A stretch of 64,000 nt of DNA, from the NCBI RefSeq assembly GCF_003479605.1, contig NZ_QUHR01000011.1, forward strand, positions 787 through 64,786, written 5' to 3'. Every line of letters begins with the position of its first letter. Within the stretch, counting starts at the first letter, position 1. Made by a program: the position numbers and the translations under genes. The notes beneath the pieces were generated by a model, which was not told the origin of the DNA, made no database searches, and saw nothing but the letters and a program-made list of their open reading frames with translations. This DNA is from Roseburia sp. AF12-17LB. Its GTDB lineage: Bacteria; Bacillota; Clostridia; Lachnospirales; Lachnospiraceae. Below, piece by piece: positions 32,344 to 41,526 of the stretch.

Positions 32344-34888
32344 AAATAATAATCAGGCTGTCATCCGTAAGATGGCAGTCCGTTCCATAAGGAGCAACAG
32401 AAAGAAAAACAGCCTGTATCTTGTGGCAATTGTATTGGCGGTGCTGATGCTGTTTACGGTTATGCAGACAGGGGCTTCCTACATGCATATGCAGTATGTC
32501 TGGCGGCTGCATTCTGTGGGGGAACTCTATGATGGAATTCTGATGGGTGGAGTTACAAAGGAGCAGGAAGAAACAGTAAAAGCAGATCCTGGTATTGAGG
32601 TAGTTGGAATTACAGAATTTATGCTGGGAAACATCGGTGAAAAGAATATTTCTATCATATATGAGGATAAAAATTACCGGGAGAAAATGCATCAGCCCGG
32701 CATTCTGCATCAGGAGGGAAGGTATCCTGAGACAGCCGATGAGGTGATGGTTACAAAGACGCTGTTGGAAAAGCGGAAGTTGGAAAATCTTACAATTGGA
32801 GATACGCTGCTTTTAAGCTATCAGAAGAAAGATGGAACCCAGGTAGAAAAGCCCATGAAAATTACGGGCATCATAGATGACTATGAAGAAACTGCCAACT
32901 GTTTCGTGACGGAAGAGGTGTTTGAACAGGCAGGCTACAGCCAGGCAGACTATGGCTGTGGCATTCTCTACTATCAATATCGCTTCTGGTTTGCATCAGA
33001 CCGGATAGAGAACCGGCTGAAAGAAGAATTAAATCTGGAACGGAAGCAGAACATTCAGACAACGTGGGACTGTGATAAGGTAAAGGGAATTTTTCTTGGA
33101 ATGATAGGAATCATTATGTTAACCTGCCTCAGTGCCTATTTACTGATTTACAATATCATGTATTTATCCATAGAAGATAATATCCGCTATTATGGATTGC
33201 TTCGTGCTGTTGGAATGACAGAAAGCCAGATGCACCGGCTGTTGTGGCAGAAACAGATTATTCTAAGTGGAATCGGAATTTTAATGGGAATAGTTTTAGG
33301 ATTTCTGACGTCCTATCTTGTGATTCCCGGAACAATCCGGGTACTGGGACTTCGCTCAGAAAAGATGGCTGTAACGATAAAACCGGAATTTCTGGTGCTG
33401 ACGATTGCTATTATGGCAGTAACCGTCTATATTGCCAGCCGTAAGCCGGTAAGAGTAGCAGAACGCATTTCTGTCATGGAGGCACTGGGATATCAGACTT
33501 CGAAGGTAGTCTATACCGGAAAGAAAAAACGAACCGGGAAAAATATTATTTACCGTCTGGCATGGCAGCAGCTGTGCCGTATGAAGAAGAAAACAATCCT
33601 TGTCATCCTTTCGCTATCAACCAGTCTGACTGTATTTCTATGTGTGGTAACGCTGGCGGGAAGTCAGAGCAAACGGACGGCAGAGTTACAATATATGGAT
33701 GCTGATATGGAACTGACCAATAAGAGTATGGTGGCTGATACATCAGACTGGAAACAGTCTTTCGATGACACATTTTGTGATAAACTTTCCAAAATAGATG
33801 GAGTAAAGGAAATCCACAAATTAGATTACAGTACAATCGTCGTACCCTGGGAGCCGGATTTTTCGGATCAGTGGATGCGTGATTTCTATGACCAGTGGAT
33901 GTATATAAAATATGACGATGTAAGAGAAGAATATCAGCAGAATCCGGAAGATTTTATGGCGCTGGTGGTTGGAATCGATGAAAAAACATTTCATTATATC
34001 AATCAGCAGAACGAAACGGCAATTGATGAAAAATCATTTTTGGAAGGGGAAAGCTGCCTTTTATGCCAGCAATATATGGGATATACCAATGCGGATGTCA
34101 AAAATAAGAAAATAAGCTTTTATTTTCCGGGGCAGGAAACAAAGAAATACAGCACATCTGTTGCAGGGCTGCAGAAGGATGACAGCCCATATCGTGGACC
34201 CAGCGAGGTAAGTTTATCTGTTGCGGGAATACAGGAGGATGACAGTCCGTATCTTGGCCCGAATGCTATGGGACCGACGATTATAATTTTAGTCAGTGAC
34301 TCTTTTTTAGAGGATAAGGCAGAGAGCCTGTGGACATACAAGGTATCGGTGATTTATGACGAGGAATACGATAAGGAAACAGAAAAGAAAGTCAAAGAGC
34401 TGATACAGGAATCTAAGGATGCAAAAAATATTACCTGGAGCAGCAAGTTAAAGGGTATCAAAGAGCAGAAGCCGGCAGAACAGAAGATGTGGCAGCTAGG
34501 AATGGGAATCGCTATAGTTTTGGGATTTATCGGTGTGATGAATTATATTAATACAGAGCTTGGCAGTATATCCGGCAGAAGGCGGGAAATTGCAATATTA
34601 GAAAGCATTGGCATGACCGGAAAACAACAGCGCAGGCTGCTTTTGACAGAAGGGATGTATTATGCGGGAATTTCGCTTTTCCTGACGGCAACGGTGGGAC
34701 TTGGCATTGATGTGCTGTTGTTTCAGCGGATGAATTATCATAAGGTAGCATTTTCCATTCCTGTCATTCCGGTGGTTGTCATGATAGTGACACTGTTTGC
34801 ACTGTGCATTTTCGTACCGTTGGCAGCAGGCAGATTTATGGAAGGAGATGGCACTCTGGTAGAGCGGATTCGTCATGTGGGAGAATAA
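32336..34888 (+). CDS. FtsX-type ABC permease with internal 20-residue tandem repeat
   Basis: The 850-residue permease has two halves, each with FtsX-like membrane helices: N-terminal MAVRSIRSNRKKNSLYLVAI; around 255-370 GMIGIIMLTCLSAYLLIYNI and further helices; and a C-terminal set of three helices after MGIAIVLGFIGVMNYINTEL. Large extracellular parts lie between. The extracellular loop at about 608-647 holds two tandem copies of a 20-residue unit (SVAGLQKDDSPYRGP, then SVAGIQEDDSPYLGP). I chose ATG 32336 behind AAGGAACG; the frame is open further up into the ATPase. Confidence 0.88.
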   Translation: MLKNNNQAVIRKMAVRSIRSNRKKNSLYLVAIVLAVLMLFTVMQTGASYMHMQYVWRLHSVGELYDGILMGGVTKEQEETVKADPGIEVVGITEFMLGNIGEKNISIIYEDKNYREKMHQPGILHQEGRYPETADEVMVTKTLLEKRKLENLTIGDTLLLSYQKKDGTQVEKPMKITGIIDDYEETANCFVTEEVFEQAGYSQADYGCGILYYQYRFWFASDRIENRLKEELNLERKQNIQTTWDCDKVKGIFLGMIGIIMLTCLSAYLLIYNIMYLSIEDNIRYYGLLRAVGMTESQMHRLLWQKQIILSGIGILMGIVLGFLTSYLVIPGTIRVLGLRSEKMAVTIKPEFLVLTIAIMAVTVYIASRKPVRVAERISVMEALGYQTSKVVYTGKKKRTGKNIIYRLAWQQLCRMKKKTILVILSLSTSLTVFLCVVTLAGSQSKRTAELQYMDADMELTNKSMVADTSDWKQSFDDTFCDKLSKIDGVKEIHKLDYSTIVVPWEPDFSDQWMRDFYDQWMYIKYDDVREEYQQNPEDFMALVVGIDEKTFHYINQQNETAIDEKSFLEGESCLLCQQYMGYTNADVKNKKISFYFPGQETKKYSTSVAGLQKDDSPYRGPSEVSLSVAGIQEDDSPYLGPNAMGPTIIILVSDSFLEDKAESLWTYKVSVIYDEEYDKETEKKVKELIQESKDAKNITWSSKLKGIKEQKPAEQKMWQLGMGIAIVLGFIGVMNYINTELGSISGRRREIAILESIGMTGKQQRRLLLTEGMYYAGISLFLTATVGLGIDVLLFQRMNYHKVAFSIPVIPVVVMIVTLFALCIFVPLAAGRFMEGDGTLVERIRHVGE

Positions 34889-34902
34889 AAAATAACTTTC
34901 AC

Positions 34903-34938
34903 TGCAACCGTTTCTTCTGTTATTACAATATATAGGTG
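34903..34938 (+). promoter_or_regulatory. Possible ECF-type promoter before the sigma gene
   Basis: TGCAACCGTTTC at 34903-34914 resembles the AAC-centred -35 element of ECF sigma promoters, with an AT-rich ATATATAGG at the -10 place. Self-regulation by the downstream sigma factor would be usual. Confidence 0.4.
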
Positions 34939-34989
34939 TAAGGGAAACATCCCAAAACAAATGACGGCGCGGTCTGGGAGAATGGAAAC

Positions 34990-35508
34990 ATGAACAAACA
35001 ATTACTGGAACATTACATTGAGGCATACGGAACGGACATCTATTCTTTTTGTATCCGGCTGACACAGAACCGGGAACAGGCAGAAGAACTCTATCAGGAT
35101 ACCTTTCTTGCAATGTGTGAGAAGGAGGACTGGAAGGAAGAGGGAAATGTCAAAAGCTATCTGCTTGGAATTACCATAAAGCTCTGGCAGAACCGGAAGC
35201 GGAAATTTGCCTGGCGAAAGCGAATCGCAGCGGAGATTCCCATATCGAAGGAGCAGGGACTGGAAGCATTTTCGGCAGATGAAAATTTAGAGCAGCATAT
35301 GGTAAGCAAAGAAGAGCAGGAAGCCGTGTGGAAGGCTGTATACAAATTGCCGGAGCAGCTTCGCATCGTGATTCTTCTATATTATATGGAAGATTTCAAG
35401 GTGGCTGAGATTGCAGAAAAGCTGTCCCTCTCTATCAGTAATGTGAAAAGTAAACTGATGCGTGCACGTAGATATCTGAAGCAGGAATTGGAGGATTTTA
35501 TCATATGA
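34990..35508 (+). CDS. ECF-family RNA polymerase sigma factor
   Basis: The 172-residue sigma factor has region 2 (YSFCIRLTQNREQAEELYQD, then TFLAMCE) and region 4 with a helix-turn-helix (LPEQLRIVILLYYMEDFKVA, EIAEKLSLSISNVKSKLMRA). There is no region 3, as in group IV (ECF) sigma factors. It overlaps the next gene by 4 bases (ATGA), which is the usual coupling to an anti-sigma factor. It probably answers envelope stress. Confidence 0.92.
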   Translation: MNKQLLEHYIEAYGTDIYSFCIRLTQNREQAEELYQDTFLAMCEKEDWKEEGNVKSYLLGITIKLWQNRKRKFAWRKRIAAEIPISKEQGLEAFSADENLEQHMVSKEEQEAVWKAVYKLPEQLRIVILLYYMEDFKVAEIAEKLSLSISNVKSKLMRARRYLKQELEDFII

Positions 35509-36440
35509 AACCAACCTTAGATGATTTATTACACAACTCCCTTATAGCAACTGATATTCCCTCGGAAGAACTCAACGAGAGGATTTTAAACCAGTCAACC
35601 CAAAAGGAGGTTGTACCTATGCGGAAGAAAGAAACGAAGAAACCATGGAAAATGGCACAGACAGCAGCGGCTGTGGCACTTCTTGTTTTAGTCACCGGCT
35701 GTGGTGTATATGCGGCAGAGCGGATCCTTGCACAAAAACAGATTGCTATTATTGATAATGAAACGGAATTTATGGAAAATGTCACAGAGACAACGATTCA
35801 TTATGAAGAATTTTCAGGAGAAAATCTTGATTTTGCAGACAGCAAGGTGACCGACCGGACAGAGGAATTTATTCAAACTTCTGATTTCGTTGGAACCGTT
35901 ACCGAAGGAACCAAGGATGATCTATGGAGCTTGAAGGCAGAAGAAAAGATTGATGGCAAAATAGAGGTGGGTTATGTCTATCCGAAATTAAGCGATGCTT
36001 TTAAAGACCAGAATATTGGCATTGACCTTTCTTATATAGAAGCAAATTATCCAACACTCTGGAGTGAAAAAGCCTGTCAGCTTTGCTATGATTCCAGGGA
36101 TGCAGACACTTTTTCCCGGGGAGCATTCTTTGCCAGTTACCGGAAGGGAGACAGTCAGGCGGTGTCTATCCAGTATGAAGTATCGGATATAACAAATGAG
36201 GATGATTATATTTTTAAAGAAGCTTATGACAGCACCGGTACTTATACCACAGCAGATGGTGTGACACTGACCATTACCAGTCAAACAGCAGACAGCGGCT
36301 ATACGATTACCTATGCCCACATGATTACGGAATATAGTGATTTCGTTCTGACATTGCGGGGAGATTTTTCAGAAGAAGAAAGCCATGTGATTTATGACAG
36401 CTTAAATCTTTCTTCTATCTGTGAGACTGGGAAGCAGTAG
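35505..36440 (+). CDS. Membrane-bound anti-sigma factor
   Basis: The 311-residue protein has a short cytoplasmic N-terminus (TLDDLLHNSLIATDIPSEEL), one membrane helix (about 50-67, TAAAVALLVLVTGCGVYA) and a ~235-residue extracytoplasmic domain. That domain ends with AHMITEYSDFVLTLRGDFSE, similar in plan to DUF4367-type anti-sigma sensor domains. No zinc-binding HxxxCxxC motif is visible. It is translationally coupled to the sigma gene and is probably its inhibitor. Confidence 0.8.
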   Translation: MKPTLDDLLHNSLIATDIPSEELNERILNQSTQKEVVPMRKKETKKPWKMAQTAAAVALLVLVTGCGVYAAERILAQKQIAIIDNETEFMENVTETTIHYEEFSGENLDFADSKVTDRTEEFIQTSDFVGTVTEGTKDDLWSLKAEEKIDGKIEVGYVYPKLSDAFKDQNIGIDLSYIEANYPTLWSEKACQLCYDSRDADTFSRGAFFASYRKGDSQAVSIQYEVSDITNEDDYIFKEAYDSTGTYTTADGVTLTITSQTADSGYTITYAHMITEYSDFVLTLRGDFSEEESHVIYDSLNLSSICETGKQ

Positions 36441-36465
36441 TGGAAATACCTGTGAAGGCATAATA

Positions 36466-36499
36466 AAAAACGGTTCAGGATAATTCCTGAACCGTTTTT
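36466..36499. terminator. Bidirectional terminator
   Basis: AAAAACGGTTCAGGA pairs with TCCTGAACCGTTTTT around TAAT. It serves the anti-sigma gene on the plus strand and tRNA-Leu on the minus strand. Confidence 0.9.
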
Positions 36500-36509
36500 G
36501 TGGTTGGAC

Positions 36510-36589
36510 TGCGGGCAACAGGACTTGAACCTGCACGGTCTCCCACTAGAACCTAAATCTAGCGCGTCTGCCAATTCCGCCATGCCCGC
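36510..36589 (-). tRNA. tRNA-Leu (TAG)
   Basis: On the minus strand, acceptor GCGGGCA pairs with TGCCCGC, discriminator A. The anticodon loop TTTAGGT gives TAG. The variable arm is short for a Leu tRNA (GGGAGACC). The anticodon, D-arm and T-arm are regular. Confidence 0.93.
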
Positions 36590-36638
36590 AAGACAAGAAC
36601 TATAATAATATAAAAATGCAGTTCATGTCAAGTGTAGA

Positions 36639-36893
36639 TTAACCCTGAAGCCCCCGTGCCTGACGGTCCATATCTTCTACTACAATGTCATAGATTTCAC
36701 CAAGACCTGCGCAGTATTCTAAGACCTTCCAAGGCTCGTTGGTGTGATAATGAATCTTAATCAGTTCTTCATCACCAACTGCCAGAAGGCAGTCTCCTTT
36801 GAAATTTTCAGTAAAGTAATCATTAATTGCATCCTCGTTTAGATTTTCCCCTTCAATTAAGAGCTGAGTGTCATATCTGAATTCTAACATCAT
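36639..36893 (-). CDS. Small protein resembling the C-terminal part of DAK2/FakA-type kinases
   Basis: The 84-residue protein (FRYDTQLLIEGENLNEDAIN, CLLAVGDEELIKIHYHTNEP) matches the C-terminal segment of YloV/FakA proteins, where GDSLLVVGDDELIKVHVHTN is typical. It stands alone here, with a GAGAGGA ribosome site on the minus strand, so it is a stand-alone small member rather than a broken gene by appearance. Its role is unknown. Confidence 0.7.
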   Translation of the reverse strand: MMLEFRYDTQLLIEGENLNEDAINDYFTENFKGDCLLAVGDEELIKIHYHTNEPWKVLEYCAGLGEIYDIVVEDMDRQARGLQG

Positions 36894-37035
36894 CGAATCC
36901 TCTCTTTCTGTCTATTTCCCTTTTATCAGGAATAAATTTCAAACACAGTATAGCATAACGTGGTAAGAGAAGAAAGTATTTCATAAAGCAGCAGGACTTT
37001 GTTGAGACAGATTAACCAAGTAGAAAGTTTTAGAT

Positions 37036-37119
37036 TTCTTTAAGAACTGCCTAAGCAAAGATTAATGTTCTTTAAGAATTCGTAACTGTGATATTCTTGT
37101 GATTTTATTGTGCTATAGT
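37036..37119 (+). promoter_or_regulatory. dlt promoter with two palindromic operator sites
   Basis: The perfect palindrome TTCTTTAAGAA occurs at 37036-37046 and again at 37068-37078, 32 bp (three helical turns) apart. An extended -10 (TGCTATAGT, 37111-37119) lies downstream, with only a weak -35. This spacing suits an activator dimer pair, probably a response regulator. Confidence 0.6.
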
Positions 37120-37149
37120 TGTCCCTAGAAAAAAGAAAAGAGGGATGAT

Positions 37150-38688
37150 ATGGATATTTTAAAGAACATCAGAGAAACTGCCCTGACACATCCGAAGCGG
37201 TGTGCAGTGCAAAGCAGAGAACAAAAGCTGACTTATGAGGAGTTAGAAGAATATTCCAACCGGCTTGCAGTATGGATTGCGAAGAACAGCCAGAACCGTA
37301 AGCGGCCGGTTATTGTATATGGACATAAGAACCCGTATATGGTGGTATGCTTCCTTGCCTGTGCCAAGGCAGGTAGAAGCTATGTGCCGCAGGATATCTG
37401 CATTCCGGTAAGCCGGGTGGATGAGACGGTATTAAGCGTAGAACCGGAACTGACCTTTGTGGTAGAAGGTGTTTATCAGACAGAAATCGGAATGGTAATC
37501 GGAAAAGAGAAGATAGAAGAAATCGTAAAACAGGAGACAAACGAGACCGATGTGCTACAGCCTCTGGCCAAAGATGAAGTATGGTATATCATATTTACTT
37601 CCGGAAGCACCGGAAAGCCTAAGGGCGTAGAGATTACAAGAGACTGCCTCAGCCATTATCTTGACTGGTCGGTGCAGTTAGGCAGCACCATGGAAGAAAA
37701 GGGCGGTGCCCATTTTATGAATCAGGCACCATTTTCTTTTGATTTATCGGTAATGGATTTATATACTTCCCTGGTCTGTGGCGGAACGCTTTATACCATG
37801 GATAAGAAGATGCAGAGTGACTATAGTGAGATGTTGGGCTTCTTAGAACAGTCAGAAATAGAAATCTGGGTATCGACACCGTCCTTTGCGGATATGTGTC
37901 TGGCAGACCGGAATTTCTGTGGGGAAAAGATCAAAGCCTTAAAACTTTTCTTATTCTGTGGGGAAGTGCTTACTACAGCTACGGTGGAGAAGTTAAAGGA
38001 ACGTTTCCCGGAGGCAGTCATTATCAATACCTATGGCCCGACAGAATCTACGGTGGCAGTCACAGATGTGACCATAACAGAGAAATTATTGCAGGAGACC
38101 ATTGCCCGGGGCAAATCCCTTCCGGTAGGCCATGAAAAGCCAGGAACTTATATCGAAATCTGGGATAAAGCCGGAAAAGTGTTGCCGGAAGGAGAACAGG
38201 GCGAGATTGTTATTATCGGAGATACGGTAAGCTGTGGTTATTATATGAGAGCAGATTTGACAAAGAAGGCATTTTTCCATTGTATCCTTGATGGAAAAGC
38301 TTACCGGGGTTATAAGACCGGAGATGCCGGATATTTAAAAGGCGGGCAGCTTTATTATAATGGAAGAATCGATTTGCAGGTGAAGCTGCATGGATACCGC
38401 ATTGAAATTGAAGATATTGAGAATAACATGGTAAGACTTCCTCAGATTGACCATGCTGTCGTAGTGCCGAATCTGGAAGAAGGAAAGGTAAAGAGCCTGA
38501 CGGCATTTGTGACAGGAGCACAGATGGCAGGAAAGAAAGCATCTGAGATTTCAAGACAGGTAAAAAACGGTCTGAAGGAATTCCTTCCGGTTTATATGAT
38601 CCCAAAGAAAATAAAATATATCGAAACCATGCCAATGAATAACCATGGAAAGGCAGACCGAAAATATCTTGGAGGTCTGGCAGAATGA
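37150..38688 (+). CDS. dltA: D-alanine--D-alanyl carrier protein ligase DltA
   Basis: The 512-residue adenylating enzyme has the acyl-AMP motifs: IIFTSGSTGKPKGVEIT (A3), INTYGPTESTVAVT (A5), YKTGDAGYL (A7), GRIDLQVKLHGYRIE (A8) and a C-terminal NHGKADRKYL lysine loop. It activates D-Ala with ATP and loads it on DltC for D-alanylation of teichoic acids, which lowers surface charge and protects against cationic peptides. First gene of the dlt operon. Its stop overlaps dltB by ATGA. Confidence 0.95.
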   Translation: MDILKNIRETALTHPKRCAVQSREQKLTYEELEEYSNRLAVWIAKNSQNRKRPVIVYGHKNPYMVVCFLACAKAGRSYVPQDICIPVSRVDETVLSVEPELTFVVEGVYQTEIGMVIGKEKIEEIVKQETNETDVLQPLAKDEVWYIIFTSGSTGKPKGVEITRDCLSHYLDWSVQLGSTMEEKGGAHFMNQAPFSFDLSVMDLYTSLVCGGTLYTMDKKMQSDYSEMLGFLEQSEIEIWVSTPSFADMCLADRNFCGEKIKALKLFLFCGEVLTTATVEKLKERFPEAVIINTYGPTESTVAVTDVTITEKLLQETIARGKSLPVGHEKPGTYIEIWDKAGKVLPEGEQGEIVIIGDTVSCGYYMRADLTKKAFFHCILDGKAYRGYKTGDAGYLKGGQLYYNGRIDLQVKLHGYRIEIEDIENNMVRLPQIDHAVVVPNLEEGKVKSLTAFVTGAQMAGKKASEISRQVKNGLKEFLPVYMIPKKIKYIETMPMNNHGKADRKYLGGLAE

Positions 38689-39839
38689 GTTTTTACAGCG
38701 GAGCACCATTCTTTGGCACATTGATTCTGTTATTGCTTTTCGCATTGATTCTTGGCTGTATGGAAAGGAGCCTGCACTGGTATAACCTTATCGTATCCGG
38801 TGTAATGGTTGTCTGCGTGTTAGGCGGAAATCTGACGGCGCTTGCGTATTTCGCAGGATACTTTCTGATTGAATGGATGCTGGTCAGAGGATATGAATGC
38901 ATAAGAAAGAAATATGGAAGAAAGGCAGCATTTTATCGCAGTTTTGTGCTGCTTTCCATCCTGCCACTTGCATTATGTAAACTATGTGACCTTCCATGGT
39001 TAAAGGAGATGAATCTTTTTCAGTTTACCGGAATTTCTTACCTTACGTTCCGGGTGGTGCAGATTATCATTGAACTTTATGATGGCACCATAGAAGAGGT
39101 GAAAATCCTTGATTTTTCAGCATTTTTAATCTTCTTTCCAACCTTTAGCTGCGGACCTATTGACCGAAGCAGAAGATTCTTGGAGGATTATCATAATGTG
39201 CCGGGAAGAAGAGAATATCTTGAGCGGTTTGGAATTGGTTTACAGAAGCTTGTTTTAGGAGCAGCATATAAATTCGTATTTGCGGATTTCTTCTATCAGA
39301 TTATGAATCAGTTCATGAACCGGACAGCAGGGAATATGGTTTGTTATGCATACAGCTATGGTTTTTATATGTTTTTTGATTTTGCGGGATACAGTCTGAT
39401 GGCAGTGGGAACCGGCTATATGCTTGGCATCTGCGTACCGGATAACTTTAAGAAACCGTTTATCAGCCGGGATATGAAAGAATTCTGGGCAAGGTGGCAT
39501 ATTTCCCTGTCCGAGTGGTTTCGGGATTTTGTCTTTTCCAGATTTATGATGTTATCCATGCACAAAAAATGGTTTAAAAGCAGATTAAATGGTGCGGCAG
39601 CAGGCTTTCTTATCAATATGCTGGTGATGGGGGTGTGGCATGGTCTGACGGTGCATTATATTTTGTACGGACTCTATCATGGCATATTGCTGGCAGTTAC
39701 GGAAATCTATCAGAAGAAGTCGAAGTTCTATAAGAAATATAAGAAGAAAACCTGGTATGCACTGGCATCATGGGGAATCACATTAAATCTGGTGATGTTT
39801 GGCTTCCTGATTTTCTCAGGACATTTTATTACAATTTAG
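38685..39839 (+). CDS. dltB: MBOAT-family D-alanyl transferase DltB
   Basis: The 384-residue multi-pass membrane protein has the MBOAT signatures: YLTFRVVQIIIELYDG, FPTFSCGPIDRSRRF, FWARWHISLSEWFRDFVFS, and the catalytic His in LVMGVWHGLTVHYILYGLYH. It takes D-Ala from DltC on the cytoplasmic side and passes it across the membrane. It overlaps dltA by 4 bases. Confidence 0.95.
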   Translation: MSFYSGAPFFGTLILLLLFALILGCMERSLHWYNLIVSGVMVVCVLGGNLTALAYFAGYFLIEWMLVRGYECIRKKYGRKAAFYRSFVLLSILPLALCKLCDLPWLKEMNLFQFTGISYLTFRVVQIIIELYDGTIEEVKILDFSAFLIFFPTFSCGPIDRSRRFLEDYHNVPGRREYLERFGIGLQKLVLGAAYKFVFADFFYQIMNQFMNRTAGNMVCYAYSYGFYMFFDFAGYSLMAVGTGYMLGICVPDNFKKPFISRDMKEFWARWHISLSEWFRDFVFSRFMMLSMHKKWFKSRLNGAAAGFLINMLVMGVWHGLTVHYILYGLYHGILLAVTEIYQKKSKFYKKYKKKTWYALASWGITLNLVMFGFLIFSGHFITI

Positions 39840-39925
39840 GTTATCCCAACTTATATATAGAAGAAAAATTTTAGATGCAGAATCGTTTGCAAAGAAAAAT
39901 AGAAAGAGAAAAAGGAGATTATAAG

Positions 39926-40165
39926 ATGAAAGAAAAGATTTTGGATATTATTGAAAAAGTATGTGAGGATGACAGCATCCGGGAAGACCTTACGATGAAT
40001 CTTTTTGAAGAGGATTTACTGGATTCCTTAAGCTTTGTAGCACTTCTGGTGGAACTTGAGGATAACCTTGGTGTTGTAATTTCACCATCGGAAGTAACAA
40101 GAGAGGATATGGATACACCGGAGAAAATTATCGCACTGGTAGAAGCGAAAGCACAGGAGAAGTAA
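39926..40165 (+). CDS. dltC: D-alanyl carrier protein DltC
   Basis: The 79-residue acyl-carrier-type protein has the phosphopantetheine serine in EDLLDSLSFVALLVELED (Ser about residue 36). The start ATG at 39926 has AAAAGGAG at the right distance; earlier in-frame codons lack a site. It carries D-Ala from DltA to DltB. Confidence 0.95.
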   Translation: MKEKILDIIEKVCEDDSIREDLTMNLFEEDLLDSLSFVALLVELEDNLGVVISPSEVTREDMDTPEKIIALVEAKAQEK

Positions 40166-40167
40166 GC

Positions 40168-41364
40168 ATGAAAACGATAAAAGCATTTGCAGTTTCACTG
40201 CTGTTATGCGCACTTACGATAGTGGGACTGCATTTATACAGCGGCAGAGGTTTTTCGGCAGAGGGAAAAGCAGGCACCTGGGTCAGTGATGCAAAATCCC
40301 AAAACGGCAGTACATTAAAGAAGATGGCAGCCGATGAAAAGGCATTGCTGATATTCGGTTCTTCGGAGCTGCGGCATGGACAGGGCAGCGGATTTCAGGG
40401 AGATACGATTTTTGATGGTGCGGATATGAATCCTGTTTATGTGGGAAAAGCAGGGTATCAGAGCCTGACCCATGCCATTACACTGGGTGCGGTGGGCAGT
40501 CAGGCAGCCAATAAGAAGGCAGTATTAATCGTTTCGCCCCAGTGGTTTAAAGAAAATGGAGTAAAATCCACGGCGTTTGAAGCTGCTTTTTCAGAAGAAG
40601 AATATATTGCATTGCTGGAAAATCCGGATATCAGTCAGGAAACCAAAGATTATATCAATGGCAGACTGCAAAATATCATGGCAGATAATGAAACCATGTC
40701 AGAAAGAGTAAAAAAGGACCGGGAATGGTATCAGCCGAAGGATGATAATACAGCAGAACAACCAGGCTGGCTGGAGCAGAAAAAAGCAGATTTTCATAAG
40801 GTACTGTTGGAAGAAAAGAATAATTATAAAGTGATGGCAGAGGCACTGATGGATGGAATCAGTAATCATAAGAGCAAGGAAAGTGGTGCAAAGCTGTCAC
40901 AGGCTACCTGGGAGCAGCTTCGAAAGGAAGCTGAAACAGAAGGACATAAGCTTTCGGATGGCAACGACTATGGCATGTTTGACAGCGTATATAAAGGAAC
41001 GTACCAGACGCTGATTGCCAATGGAAAACATAAGAATCCGAAGTACACCTTAGATTCCATGGAATTTTCGGATTTGGAATGTTTTCTGTCAATTTGCAGG
41101 GAGGAGGGAATCGAGCCTTTGGTAGTAATCCTTCCTTTTAACGGATACTGGTATGATTATACGGAGCTGACGGCAGAAGAGCGGAGTGTATTTTATGAAA
41201 AGATAAGATGCATAGCAGAAGATTATGGTGTGCAGTGTGCCGATTTGAGTGGAAATGAATATACGGAGTATTACTTTGAGGATAATTCCCATCCAGCATT
41301 GAAAGGACTGGTAGATTTAAATGAAGCGATTTATGAATTTTATTGGAAAGATAAGACAGAATGA
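40168..41364 (+). CDS. dltD: DltD, teichoic-acid D-alanylation protein
   Basis: The 398-residue protein has an N-terminal membrane anchor (AFAVSLLLCALTIVGLHLY). Its SGNH/GDSL-like extracellular domain has LLIFGSSELRHG (nucleophile Ser), a central region with VLIVSPQWF and the C-terminal EDNSHPALKGLVDL with catalytic Asp/His. It performs the final transfer of D-Ala to teichoic acid. It begins 2 bp after dltC. Confidence 0.94.
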   Translation: MKTIKAFAVSLLLCALTIVGLHLYSGRGFSAEGKAGTWVSDAKSQNGSTLKKMAADEKALLIFGSSELRHGQGSGFQGDTIFDGADMNPVYVGKAGYQSLTHAITLGAVGSQAANKKAVLIVSPQWFKENGVKSTAFEAAFSEEEYIALLENPDISQETKDYINGRLQNIMADNETMSERVKKDREWYQPKDDNTAEQPGWLEQKKADFHKVLLEEKNNYKVMAEALMDGISNHKSKESGAKLSQATWEQLRKEAETEGHKLSDGNDYGMFDSVYKGTYQTLIANGKHKNPKYTLDSMEFSDLECFLSICREEGIEPLVVILPFNGYWYDYTELTAEERSVFYEKIRCIAEDYGVQCADLSGNEYTEYYFEDNSHPALKGLVDLNEAIYEFYWKDKTE

Positions 41365-41482
41365 GAAGGCAGTATTTCTTGGTAAAGTGATTTTCTTTTA
41401 CCTGCTGCTGATGATTCTATGGATGCATTTTATGCTGGCAAAGGATTCTGCAGCACCGGCGTTTATTTATGAGCAGTTTTAA
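41321..41482 (+). CDS. dltX: DltX-like membrane peptide
   Basis: A 53-residue ORF overlaps the last 44 bases of dltD in another frame. The peptide has a basic N-terminus (MKRFMNFIGKIRQNEK), one membrane helix (VIFFYLLLMILWMHF) and the C-terminal APAFIYEQF. This closely fits DltX, whose C-terminal FIYNEF-type motif takes part in D-Ala relay to DltD. In most Firmicutes dltX precedes dltA; here it follows dltD. The start could also be the ATG at 41333. Confidence 0.8.
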   Translation: MKRFMNFIGKIRQNEKAVFLGKVIFFYLLLMILWMHFMLAKDSAAPAFIYEQF

Positions 41483-41503
41483 ACTATACCGGTTTGGAAT
41501 GCG

Positions 41504-41526
41504 ATATATAACCTGCGGTTATATAT
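41504..41526 (+). terminator. Hairpin after the dlt operon
   Basis: ATATATAACC (41504-41513) pairs perfectly with GGTTATATAT (41517-41526) around TGC. There is no U-run, so it may stabilise the 3' end rather than terminate. Confidence 0.5.
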
